NCBI GenBank assembly: GCA_017654935.2
Contig: CM065691.1
Coordinates: 28,320,437 to 28,384,436, forward strand
DNA: 64,000 bases
Source of the DNA: Phymorhynchus buccinoides
Lineage: Eukaryota > Mollusca > Gastropoda > Neogastropoda > Raphitomidae
Direction of reading: 5' to 3'
Position 1 is the stretch's first letter, and the number at the start of each line of letters is the position of its first letter. The position numbers and the translations under genes are program-made. The notes beneath the pieces are model-generated. The model saw only the letters and a program-made list of their open reading frames with translations. It was not told where the DNA came from and ran no database searches. Below are positions 41,101-42,960 of the stretch, one piece after another.

Positions 41101-42376
41101 AGTGTGTCTGTGTGCAGCGCATGTGCCTGCTACAGTGAGAGAGGGAGAGAGAGGGTGGGGTCAGGGTTCAAAGTTTTAGATCATTTAAAGAGATTCATTG
41201 TTAATGTATGCAGATATATATATGATTGTCTGGTAAAGGTAAAGATGTGCCACCCCCCCCCCCTGCATTTCTCGGTTAATTGAAATTTTATGTTTTTGCC
41301 TTTCTTACCAAACATAAAGCTGTATTTGAGGAGCCTTTTTAGCTAATAACCTTTTTGGAATACTAACCCTAGCCCGAAACCTAACCCTAACCCCCACTAT
41401 GTACTGCAGTACACCGCAATTTGTCACAGTTGTGGTTTGTTGTGTTTTTCCGTCTTATAGGGTGCGGGGTAGGGTTAGGGATAGGGTTAGTATTCCAAAA
41501 AGGTTATTAGCTAAAAATGTTCCTAAAATACAGCTTTATGTATGGTAAGAAAGGCAAAAACGGAAAAAATTAAATTAACCGAGAAATGTAGGGGGGTGGC
41601 ACATCTTGACCTTTACCGATTGTCTAATTAATTAAGTGGTTAATTATTATCTATGTACATATATGTGTAATGTAGCCTTTGAGAGAGAGTTGTTTCAACA
41701 GTTACAACAAACACATAATTTTCTGTATTACGGATGTGTTACAATGTTTTTCTCTGCATTGTGGATTTTGACTGTTTTAATTGTCTGTTTTTTAAACTGT
41801 TACGTAATGTACTTAATCAAACTCTGTAATACTTTCAAAAACATTCTTCTCGTAAATTACATTACTGTTTGTTTTTAAGTCCACGAAAATAAATCTATGC
41901 TTCACCAAAGTCCACACAATGCTTATTCCAAAAAAATCTTCGGGTAAGTTGCATTGTTTCGTTCTGAACATCGCTACGTAACGATGCGAATTTCAGGCAA
42001 GCTGAGCGAAAGCGAAGGAGAAGAAGAGGAATCTTCCATGATGGAAGAGGAGGAGACAGGCTTAGGATCCCAGCCGTACATAGATGAAGCTGCCCAAGGC
42101 TTTGGTGGACTGGGGGAGGAGGAGGACGACCCAGGGGACTTCCTCACCATGACAGAGGGGCCTCCCATGGAGGACGAGGAGGCCAGCTTCGACCCCACAG
42201 AGTTCTTCATGAACAGCGCCCTGGCTTCGGCCGCAGGGCCCGGGGGGTCCAACCTGAACGACGACCTGCAGGTGTCCGACTCAGGGGGCGAGGACAACCT
42301 TGGGGATGACGAGCCCCCGCCCATCCCCACCGAGAACCAGCACGAGGAGGGCTTTGACATCGATGAGTACTTGTGA
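628..42376 (+). CDS. TAF1: TAF1, TFIID subunit 1 (3' part, 18 exons, partial at 5' end)
   Basis: TAF1 is the largest TFIID subunit; it scaffolds the complex at core promoters and reads acetylated histones through two bromodomains. Joined exons: 628-750, 2241-2377, 3273-3332, 6031-6136, 7514-7728, 10710-10818, 11100-11198, 12507-12599, 13533-13617, 14093-14160, 25683-25799, 26529-26621, 29269-29421, 30866-30992, 32498-32598, 38786-38887, 40992-41097, 41997-42376. They total 2,274 nt, a continuous frame of about 757 codons. Order of features: charged helix, a [12 protein letters not shown] block, a basic helix and KKPKKKK stretch, a zinc knuckle, bromodomain 1, bromodomain 2 and an acidic tail. 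This matches the C-terminal 40% of animal TAF1. The histone-acetyltransferase-like core and N-terminal domain must lie before the window. Exon limits are inferred from splice consensus, phase and family alignment. Confidence 0.95.
897..1360. mobile_element. Pair of TTAA-flanked MITEs in opposite orientation
   Basis: Both copies have ends TAACCCTTTC / GAAAGGGTTA and an internal agtgacatgggtgtt / aacacctatgtcact core, sharing the central GGGTTAAC. The ends and TTAA flanks fit non-autonomous piggyBac-like elements. The same family recurs at 5473, 13862, 27906, 39238 and 45675. Confidence 0.75.
1484..1610 (+). mobile_element. SINE-like element with U2-snRNA-like head (copy 1)
   Basis: About 125 bp nearly identical to 11418-11546. 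Positions 1497-1522 read atcgcttctcagccttttgg then ctaaga, one mismatch from the 5' end of U2 snRNA. The rest is unrelated to U2. Confidence 0.65.
2145..2233 (+). repeat. 45-bp tandem duplication at the exon B acceptor
   Basis: Two identical copies (2145-2189, 2190-2233) of tagattgatggattgattg followed by attgaagtctttggactg and ttgtcac, ending 7 bp before exon B. Confidence 0.9.
2241..2377 (+). CDS. TAF1: TAF1 exon B: conserved [12 protein letters not shown] block
   Basis: Encodes [16 protein letters not shown], then a run ending [13 protein letters not shown], colinear with human LKIYRTFRDEEGKEYVR...AYVRIRTTKDEEF. Acceptor cacacag ends at 2240 and donor gtgcgt starts at 2378. The exon ends two bases into the Ile codon, completed by the C that opens the next exon. 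A 45-bp tandem duplication abuts the acceptor. Confidence 0.93.
2444..2576 (+). mobile_element. SINE with (GAA)n tail and 9-bp target duplication
   Basis: Flanked by gacatggaa at 2435-2443 and 2577-2585. The body starts cctcctccgaaatcgg and ends tgggaacacagaagaagaag. Other copies: 9320-9450 (+) and 40435-40548 (-). Confidence 0.8.
2855..3090. mobile_element. TTAA-flanked MITE
   Basis: Inverted ends CCCCTTCCCTGCC and GGCAGTGAAGGGG, with TTAA at 2855 and 3087. Distinct interior from the CCCTTTC family. Confidence 0.5.
3273..3332 (+). CDS. TAF1: TAF1 exon C: MRKERRR basic helix
   Basis: A 60-nt exon. It completes Ile and reads [19 protein letters not shown], matching human [20 protein letters not shown]. 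Acceptor gtgcag ends at 3272; donor gtgagt starts at 3333. It leaves two bases (CG) of the last Arg codon to be finished by exon D. Confidence 0.93.
3461..4051. mobile_element. Palindrome-ended MITE, about 590 bp
   Basis: Left end gggctgggattcatgaa with tttacccatgggtaaa; right end tttacccatgggtaac with atcatgaatcccagccc, in inverted orientation. The interior repeats tacccatgggta-like motifs several times. No open frame of note. Confidence 0.75.
4665..5195 (+). mobile_element. 3' fragment of a non-LTR retrotransposon
   Basis: Encodes a short [19 protein letters not shown] remnant typical of the extreme C-terminus of L2/CR1-type ORF2 proteins, followed by a 3' UTR ending gtgcgctatataaatgattc and an ATT-rich tail. 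It is interrupted by C and GT/GA microsatellites and has no intact reading frame. Confidence 0.6.
5473..5960. mobile_element. Cluster of TTAACCCTTTC-type MITEs
   Basis: A copy from 5473 (TTAACCCTTTCGCCGCCAGC) runs to about 5670; an inverted copy from 5672 to 5917 follows; a short remnant ends at TTAA 5957-5960. It sits directly before TAF1 exon D. Confidence 0.75.
6031..6136 (+). CDS. TAF1: TAF1 exon [14 protein letters not shown] plus KKPKKKK
   Basis: Completes Arg and reads [15 protein letters not shown], then a Pro-rich [13 protein letters not shown] basic stretch that looks like a nuclear localisation signal, ending AVSLK. Human TAF1 has [17 protein letters not shown] followed by a Lys-rich stretch. 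Acceptor aaacaaag ends at 6030 (weak tract); donor gtaggc starts at 6137. The 3' half of this exon with its donor is re-copied five times downstream (6450-7110). Confidence 0.92.
6450..7110 (+). repeat. Five 140-bp tandem copies of the 3' end of TAF1 exon D
   Basis: Period 139-140 bp. Each copy has a C-rich tract, then the end of exon D ([18 protein letters not shown]) and a splice-donor-like sequence: gtgatg, gtgatg, gcaatg, gtaatg, gtaatg. Exon-like cassettes at 6463-6492 (30 nt) and at 6597-6632, 6737-6772, 6876-6911 and 7015-7050 (36 nt each, no stop). The parental exon end is 6100-6136. Confidence 0.9.
7514..7728 (+). CDS. TAF1: TAF1 exon E: zinc knuckle
   Basis: Starts [18 protein letters not shown], a Cys-x2-Cys-x4-His-x6-Cys zinc knuckle nearly identical to human TAF1, and continues [15 protein letters not shown] and [16 protein letters not shown]. 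The gtaggg at 7584 is not used as donor, since the conserved frame runs on through it. The real donor is gtcagg at 7729. Phase 0 to 2. In TAF1 this knuckle has been linked to promoter DNA binding. Confidence 0.95.
7975..8600. mobile_element. Dispersed repeat, TTAA MITE and second dispersed repeat
   Basis: 7975-8130 is about 80% identical to 48605-48745 (ggactttactggtgttgcac, agaccggaggacgttaa). 8185-8358 is a TTAA-flanked MITE with CCCCTTCGCTGCC / GGCACTGAAGAGG ends. 8360-8600 matches 23270-23660 (gttgagatgcaacggacaac). Confidence 0.6.
9320..9450 (+). mobile_element. SINE, second copy of the (GAA)n family
   Basis: Same family as 2444-2576: gctcctctgaaatcggaatg, ggggagaccagtgaaaactg, gggaacgcagaagaagaaga. 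Confidence 0.75.
10223..10465 (-). mobile_element. Dispersed 240-bp repeat shared with the receptor gene
   Basis: About 90% identical to 56449-56690: aacaactacacgacaagtg, actggatatttcggcgaatg, aatacttcccctctacagtc. The gcgcattcgccgaaatatcc motif on the minus strand recalls 3' regions of retroelements, but no protein is left. Confidence 0.6.
10585..10650 (+). pseudogene. Decayed duplicate of TAF1 exon F
   Basis: The segment agagtggagtaaatcc, then ggtgctggaaattccaaaac and ggctatggagaccaagaaag, aligns with the start of exon F (agagcggagcaagtcc...atggtgctgaagatccccaaac...ggtggagaccaagaag), with substitutions and a 9-base gap. It carries a TAA in the coding frame and lacks the second half of the exon and any donor. 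Confidence 0.7.
10710..10818 (+). CDS. TAF1: TAF1 exon F: linker before bromodomain 1, GC donor
   Basis: Reads [17 protein letters not shown], then [16 protein letters not shown], matching human ADEVRRKSLVLKFPKQ and KKKRRVGTTVHCDYL. Acceptor gaaaccag ends at 10709. The exon ends in AAG and the intron opens gcaagc at 10819, so this is a GC-AG intron with an otherwise consensus donor. A decayed copy of this exon lies 60-120 bp upstream. Confidence 0.93.
11100..11198 (+). CDS. TAF1: TAF1 exon G: RRRTDP block
   Basis: 33 codons, phase 0: [20 protein letters not shown] followed by [13 protein letters not shown]. It matches human [27 protein letters not shown]. Acceptor gttgtgcag ends at 11099; donor gtaggt starts at 11199. 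This is the lead helix into bromodomain 1. Confidence 0.94.
11274..11612. mobile_element. Tc1/mariner-like MITE (copy 2) carrying a nested SINE
   Basis: Same family as 268-443, TA at 11272-11273 and 11613-11614. Split by the insertion at 11411-11561. Confidence 0.85.
11411..11561 (+). mobile_element. SINE-like element with U2-snRNA-like head (copy 2)
   Basis: Lies between 13-bp direct repeats aagacctcatttt (11398-11410 and 11562-11574). 11433-11458 matches the first 26 nt of U2 snRNA with one mismatch. The long target duplication is the mark of LINE-mediated insertion. Ends actgaacttccatcc, without a poly(A). Confidence 0.8.
12507..12599 (+). CDS. TAF1: TAF1 exon H: bromodomain 1, ZA loop
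   Basis: 31 codons: [20 protein letters not shown] then [11 protein letters not shown], the PDYY...PMDLxT signature of a bromodomain ZA loop. Human TAF1 has [30 protein letters not shown]. Acceptor gtgcag ends at 12506; the donor is the first gtgtgt of a GT microsatellite at 12600. Length equals exon L (93 nt), as expected for the paralogous exon of bromodomain 2. Confidence 0.95.
12600..13032 (+). repeat. Four partial copies of bromodomain-1 exon H separated by (GT)n
   Basis: Copies at 12626-12676, 12745-12795, 12812-12862 and 12909-12962 repeat the last 50 or so bases of exon H ([21 protein letters not shown]). Each runs directly into a GT microsatellite of 8 to 70 bp. The last copy is most diverged ([10 protein letters not shown]). 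None retains the exon's acceptor. Confidence 0.92.
13130..13466 (+). repeat. 41-bp direct repeats about 300 bp apart
   Basis: agtagaatagtcagtttact followed by tgtcgcattagttgcaagag occurs at 13130 and again at 13426, with about 250 bp of unrelated sequence between. It may be remnant ends of an element or a simple duplication. Confidence 0.6.
13533..13617 (+). CDS. TAF1: TAF1 exon I: bromodomain 1, B helix
   Basis: Reads [20 protein letters not shown] then VENSKLYNG, ending one base into the Gly codon. It includes the Asn of the YNG motif that hydrogen-bonds acetyl-lysine in bromodomains. Acceptor atgtgcag ends at 13532; donor gtaaat starts at 13618. Confidence 0.95.
13711..13771 (+). repeat. 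Two long poly-G runs
   Basis: G runs of about 21 and 35 bases, separated by tcagc, in the intron after TAF1 exon I. Exact lengths may be affected by sequencing. Similar runs at 13991-14010 and 26019-26042. Confidence 0.8.
13862..14052. mobile_element. Truncated TTAACCCTTTC-type MITE
   Basis: Carries ggaggtaaggattaggccta, ttcacaatattgcagatact, cccagttaagtttaatgg and ggtggcaaaagggttta, as in the copy at 5672-5917. One end is lost; a G/GT run is inserted near 13980. Confidence 0.65.
14093..14160 (+). CDS. TAF1: TAF1 exon J: bromodomain 1, C helix
   Basis: Completes YNG and reads [20 protein letters not shown] then AE, matching human [22 protein letters not shown]. Acceptor gtctgtgcag ends at 14092; donor gtaggg starts at 14161. 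The following 11.5-kb intron holds a complete nested gene. Confidence 0.94.
14353..14427 (+). repeat. (TC)n microsatellite
   Basis: About 75 bp of tc dinucleotides. A similar (TC)n tract begins at 18734, 9 bp after the donor of nested-gene exon 3. Confidence 0.9.
14760..15145 (+). promoter_or_regulatory. Likely promoter / 5' UTR of the nested gene
   Basis: The stretch is richer in CpG than its surroundings (gccggcggcgcc at 14770). It holds a CCAAT box (14875-14879) and a CRE-like TGACGT (14902-14907) upstream of the ATG at 15146. No clear TATA box is seen. Such a separate promoter fits a gene transcribed on its own inside the TAF1 intron. Confidence 0.4.
15146..15218 (+). CDS. Nested gene exon 1 (start codon)
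   Basis: ATG at 15146 in a good context (agcaATGG). Encodes [20 protein letters not shown] then SESL, plus one base. Donor gtaagt at 15219 is consensus. The start is preferred because the exon sits directly after a GC-rich promoter-like stretch and its phase (1) matches exon 2. Confidence 0.7.
15146..20742 (+). CDS. Nested four-exon gene, transposase-like RNase H-fold protein
   Basis: Exons 15146-15218, 15973-16187, 16816-18725 and 19044-20742 join to 3,897 nt, about 1,298 residues, in one frame with GT-AG introns. The protein has a short Ala/Ser N-terminus; a basic RPKGRGRPP patch (about residue 37); a conserved-looking N-terminal domain; a Ser/Pro/Thr-rich linker; a coiled coil at about 334-471; then VDGTS (Asp566), MSDRAN (Asp651) and HCNAH (Cys682, His685). 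This spacing recalls the RNase H-like cores of hAT-type transposases. Exon 4 adds a charged helix and a C-terminal [14 protein letters not shown] segment that looks like a small Tudor/SH3-like barrel. The gene lies wholly inside a TAF1 intron, same strand. I found no clear terminal inverted repeats, so it may be a domesticated transposase or an old element. Exon structure is firm; function is inferred. Confidence 0.75.
15973..16187 (+). CDS. Nested gene exon 2
   Basis: Acceptor gatttacag ends at 15972. It completes Arg and reads [71 protein letters not shown]. Donor gtatgt at 16188. The basic GRGRPP patch could bind DNA; the rest is not a domain I recognise. Confidence 0.75.
16816..18725 (+). 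CDS. Nested gene exon 3: linker, coiled coil and first half of catalytic-like core
   Basis: Acceptor ctgtgcag ends at 16815. Open for 636 codons. Begins [12 protein letters not shown], then an alpha-helical stretch, a Ser/Pro/Thr-rich linker (17230-17480), a long Glu/Lys coiled coil (17520-17950) and the core motifs LHVDGTS (18214), MSDRAN (18472) and LHCNAHF (18565). Donor gtatta at 18726; ends in phase 2. The open frame also extends upstream to 16735, but that part lies in the intron. Confidence 0.85.
19044..20742 (+). CDS. Nested gene exon 4: second half of core, basic helix, C-terminal barrel-like segment
   Basis: Acceptor gtttcag ends at 19043. It completes Arg and reads [20 protein letters not shown] onward to TAA at 20740-20742. 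It includes [17 protein letters not shown], a region [11 protein letters not shown], a highly charged helix (19890-20040), a bipartite Lys/Arg patch TRKRRRQ followed by an acidic SDSDDEE stretch, and [19 protein letters not shown] near the end. No stops or frameshifts are seen, so the coding sequence looks intact. Confidence 0.85.
20743..21800 (+). other. Likely 3' UTR and downstream intron sequence of the nested gene
   Basis: AT-rich, no coding potential. Possible poly(A) signals AATAAA lie at 21417-21422 and about 21670-21675. The stretch has repeated gctctttagttt / aaatttgcat motifs resembling degenerate copies of one another. The end of the transcript cannot be placed. Confidence 0.3.
21930..22975. 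mobile_element. Palindromic element split by a nested insertion
   Basis: Left arm tctcctagaaaacgagattt onward through ttaattatttgagatggctg and agtatgatgtttaagaagta. The right arm is its inverse at 22300-22371 and 22906-22970. The centre repeats gatcaggatataagtg blocks in both orientations. Looks like a MITE of about 500 bp before insertion. Confidence 0.8.
22372..22905. mobile_element. 534-bp TTAA-flanked element nested in the palindrome
   Basis: Begins CCCTCTCACGG and ends GTGAGAGGG, flanked by TTAA at 22368-22371 and 22906-22909. Removing it with one TTAA restores the host palindrome arm (ataattaagaa...tgaaaaatct). This is the target site of piggyBac-type elements. No transposase is encoded. 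Confidence 0.85.
23260..23660. mobile_element. Dispersed repeats shared with 8360-8600 and 50400-50550
   Basis: 23318-23450 (gaagttggagtgtggctgct, ggggtaatcaaaaacggtc) is the inverse of 50400-50550. The rest (ccaaatgcaaagac, gttgagatgcaacggacaac) parallels 8400-8600. Confidence 0.6.
23790..24211. mobile_element. MITE with ATGTGACCCA ends
   Basis: Left end atatgtgacccagcaccacg then aaagggacattaagt; right end acttaatgtcccttttgggt then cacatat, inverted. About 420 bp, AT-rich interior, no coding. Confidence 0.8.
24380..24990 (+). repeat. GT-spaced 97-bp tandem repeat
   Basis: Four copies of a unit that begins actgagtgtcaaatgtttgc, continues ttttgcgagtaattctttat, and ends attggattgttgttg. They start at about 24477, 24598, 24723 and 24871 and are separated by (GT)n tracts of 30-55 bp. 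Same architecture as the exon H array, but intronic. Confidence 0.9.
25683..25799 (+). CDS. TAF1: TAF1 exon K: linker between bromodomains
   Basis: 39 codons: [20 protein letters not shown] followed by [19 protein letters not shown], matching human [23 protein letters not shown]...IVTQKM. Acceptor is the gcag closing a GT run, ending at 25682; donor gtatgt starts at 25800. Together with exon L it opens the second bromodomain. Confidence 0.95.
26306..26504. mobile_element. MITE with CAGGGCTCCCA ends, 24 bp before exon L
   Basis: Left end CAGGGCTCCCAATCGTCCCG, right end GGGGTCCCTGGGAGCCCTG. The interior repeats gggtccc / gggaccc. Its sister copy is at 38896-39113 in the opposite orientation. 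Confidence 0.8.
26529..26621 (+). CDS. TAF1: TAF1 exon L: bromodomain 2, ZA loop
   Basis: 31 codons: [20 protein letters not shown] then [11 protein letters not shown]. This has the WPF shelf and the DYY...PMD bromodomain signature and matches human [31 protein letters not shown]. Acceptor ctgtgcag ends at 26528; donor gtatgt starts at 26622. A palindromic MITE ends 24 bp before the exon. Confidence 0.95.
27106..27513. mobile_element. MITE with CAGGGTTCGCAC / GTATGAACCCTG ends
   Basis: About 408 bp, flanked by CAGGC on both sides (27101-27105, 27514-27518). Such ends are typical of hAT-like non-autonomous elements. The interior is rich in tctttgaaa repeats. Confidence 0.65.
27906..28151. mobile_element. 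TTAACCCTTTC-type MITE, full length
   Basis: TTAA at 27906-27909 and 28148-28151; inverted ends CCCTTTCACCATCA and TGGCGGCGAAAGGG. Best complete single copy of the family, about 240 bp. Confidence 0.8.
28160..28312. mobile_element. Palindromic MITE, first of two copies
   Basis: Arms gacagtcaacacaagcagta then gtatgtaaattagactaaac, and the inverse gtttagcctaatttacatac then tactacccgtgttgactgtc. Same family as 48130-48290. Confidence 0.8.
28729..29103. mobile_element. MITE with CAGGGTTCATAC / GTACGAACCCTG ends
   Basis: About 375 bp, flanked by TTGGAA on both sides. The interior repeats gtcagggaaaa / gtcagggaatttgatcat. Probably hAT-like. Confidence 0.7.
29269..29421 (+). CDS. TAF1: TAF1 exon M: bromodomain 2, B and C helices
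   Basis: 51 codons: [51 protein letters not shown]. It contains YNGPES with the acetyl-lysine Asn, identical to human YNGPES. Acceptor gtgtgcag ends at 29268; donor gtcagc starts at 29422. The junction GCCGAG|gtcagc is repeated about 16 times downstream. Confidence 0.95.
29411..30330 (+). repeat. About 16 copies of the exon M donor junction
   Basis: A roughly 58-bp unit: the last bases of exon M (ccttgccgag), the donor gtcagc, then cttgtccacctgtgtgtttg and tctaataagtcacaaaaa. Units vary from about 40 to 68 bp by internal insertions. In all three frames the array is partly open and gives spurious [13 protein letters not shown] peptides. Confidence 0.9.
30866..30992 (+). CDS. TAF1: TAF1 exon N: post-bromodomain helix
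   Basis: Reads [20 protein letters not shown], then [20 protein letters not shown] and ML, similar to human [27 protein letters not shown]. Acceptor aatcaacag ends at 30865; donor gtgagt starts at 30993; ends in phase 1. Confidence 0.93.
31080..31240 (+). mobile_element. Dispersed repeat shared with 39505-39660
   Basis: Both copies read catgggtgcaac, tttcctggtata, aaggatttcctgttttc/t, accagaaaaggaattt and gtctactgtatttttca. No element class can be given. Confidence 0.6.
32170..32490 (+). repeat. Three degenerate copies of a 120-140-bp unit before TAF1 exon O
   Basis: Units starting at about 32176, 32292 and 32437 share attgttgc..tgagctggag..gagctttc, and the first and last share ggtttgtccaa. 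A second shared block, caaaagacaaacgaa, occurs at 32342 and 32416. The third copy ends in the acceptor of exon O. Confidence 0.7.
32498..32598 (+). CDS. TAF1: TAF1 exon O: C-terminal tail segment
   Basis: Completes Gly and reads [20 protein letters not shown], then [13 protein letters not shown]. Acceptor aaatcag ends at 32497. The donor gtgaga at 32599 is also the first of about 144 tandem copies of the same donor. The segment is acidic and low in known motifs; assignment rests on phase continuity (1 to 0) and position. Confidence 0.88.
32599..37222 (+). repeat. 4.6-kb minisatellite of 32-bp units, each with a consensus splice donor
   Basis: About 144 units of gtgagaccacactgaccaac then acactgacatag. 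The first unit is the intron start itself (CAG|gtgaga). Most units are identical; variants are tgacacag, ccaccctg, a 3-bp-shorter ccactgacc, and a few truncated or fused units around 34010, 34275, 34585, 34790 and 35595. The edge variants (cacag) cluster at both ends, while the centre is homogenised. The array ends at gacagaggtaatc near 37222. Confidence 0.97.
37940..38204. repeat. GA and GT microsatellites and a retroelement tail
   Basis: (GA)n at 37940-38035, (GT)n at 38051-38092, then gtagagcgccatgaatagaa and tgcgctatataagtgcc with (ATT)n, a 3' tail shared with 5140-5195 and 47886-47955. Confidence 0.7.
38274..38785 (+). repeat. Seven copies of the exon P acceptor region
   Basis: Units begin at 38274, 38346, 38411, 38487, 38563, 38639 and 38710, mostly 76 bp apart. 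Each carries gtgtggctgcag, the first 37 or so bases of exon P ([18 protein letters not shown]; shortened in copies 2 and 6), then tttcaatggttgatgctgat. The functional exon at 38786 is the eighth copy. Confidence 0.93.
38786..38887 (+). CDS. TAF1: TAF1 exon P: C-terminal tail segment
   Basis: 34 codons, phase 0: [20 protein letters not shown] then [14 protein letters not shown]. Acceptor ggctgcag ends at 38785; donor gtactg starts at 38888. Seven partial copies of its acceptor and first 37 or so bases precede it. Only this last copy runs on into the unique part and a donor, so it is taken as the functional exon. A MITE begins 8 bp after its end. Confidence 0.87.
38896..39113. mobile_element. 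MITE with CAGGGCTCCCA ends, 8 bp after exon P
   Basis: 218 bp, flanked by CTGTG at 38891-38895 and 39114-39118. Inverse of the copy at 26306-26504. Confidence 0.8.
39238..39487. mobile_element. TTAACCCTTTC-type MITE
   Basis: TTAA at both ends, inverted ends CCCTTTCACCGCCAGCC and TTGGCGGTGAAAGGG. 250 bp. Confidence 0.8.
39764..40095. mobile_element. MITE with GGGGCGAGTTTC ends
   Basis: Left GGGGCGAGTTTCACAAAGGC, right GAGAAACTCGCCCC inverted. The interior has cgtcgcgctcgctc and a distant inverse gcgcggcgacc. 332 bp. Confidence 0.75.
40435..40548 (-). mobile_element. SINE of the (GAA)n family with 14-bp target duplication
   Basis: Flanked by aaactactctcttc at 40421-40434 and 40549-40562. The body is the inverse of 2444-2576. 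Confidence 0.88.
40992..41097 (+). CDS. TAF1: TAF1 exon Q: acidic tail
   Basis: Reads [20 protein letters not shown] then [15 protein letters not shown], ending one base into a Gly codon. Acceptor gattggtcag ends at 40991; donor gtgagt starts at 41098. Acidic composition fits the DE-rich C-terminal tail of animal TAF1. Confidence 0.88.
41232..41617. mobile_element. hAT-like MITE with perfect 8-bp target duplication and telomere-like motifs
   Basis: GATTGTCT at 41224-41231 and 41618-41625. Arms of about 165 bp begin GGTAAAGGTAAAGATGTGCC and end with the inverse. The arms contain ccctaaccctaaccc-like and gggttaggg-like motifs. Non-coding. Confidence 0.9.
41997..42376 (+). CDS. TAF1: TAF1 exon R: terminal exon, acidic tail and stop
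   Basis: Completes Gly and reads [20 protein letters not shown], then an acidic Gly/Pro-containing tail that ends [11 protein letters not shown] and TGA at 42374-42376. Acceptor gaatttcag ends at 41996. The tail is Glu/Asp-rich like the end of vertebrate TAF1, but the final residues are lineage-specific. The last codons seed a tandem array that makes up the first 600 bp of the 3' UTR. Confidence 0.92.
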
Positions 42377-42960
42377 ATTGGTGTGTAGGGCTGAGGTTTT
42401 TACTCGTGTGAATATTTGTGCATCGGTGCATAGCCAGAAGGTTTTGACATTGATGAGTATGTGCGAATCAGTGAATTGAGTTGAGAAGGTTTTGAATATT
42501 TAGTAACTGATGCATGGTGTTAACAAGATTTTGACTTCCATTAATATTTGTGAATCAGGGCATAGTTTGAAGACGTTTTTGACTTCATTGAATATTTTTG
42601 CATGGACACGTGTGTATGAAGAAAGTTTTGACTTCAATGAGTATGTGTGAATCGGTGCATCCCGGCATCACATCCCGGCATCACATGAAGAAAGTGTTTG
42701 AGTTCACTAAACATTTGTAAATCAGGGCATAGCTCTCAGATTTGGATTTTAGTATATATTTGTGAATTGGGGCATTGCAATAAAGGGTTTGACTTAAAAG
42801 AATATTTGCGAATCAGGGTTTTTGCCTTCAATGAGTATTTGTGAAATGGTGCATGTAGTGTTAAGAAGTTCAGACGCCATTGAATATTTGTAAATTTTTG
42901 CATAGCATGAAGAGGGTGTTGATGTCAGCGAATATTTTCTGAACCATCATGTGATTCTGT
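42377..42960 (+). repeat. 3' UTR tandem array derived from the TAF1 stop-codon region
   Basis: About 12 diverged copies of a roughly 48-bp unit follow the stop. The unit consensus (aggttttgacttcaatgag, then tatttgtgaatcgg and tgcatag) is the end of the coding sequence itself, GGCTTTGACATCGATGAGTA onward through TGTGAAT. Copies at about 42393, 42436, 42485, 42525, 42572, 42620, 42687, 42735, 42780, 42820, 42864 and 42910. A possible poly(A) signal lies at 42779-42784. Confidence 0.75.
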
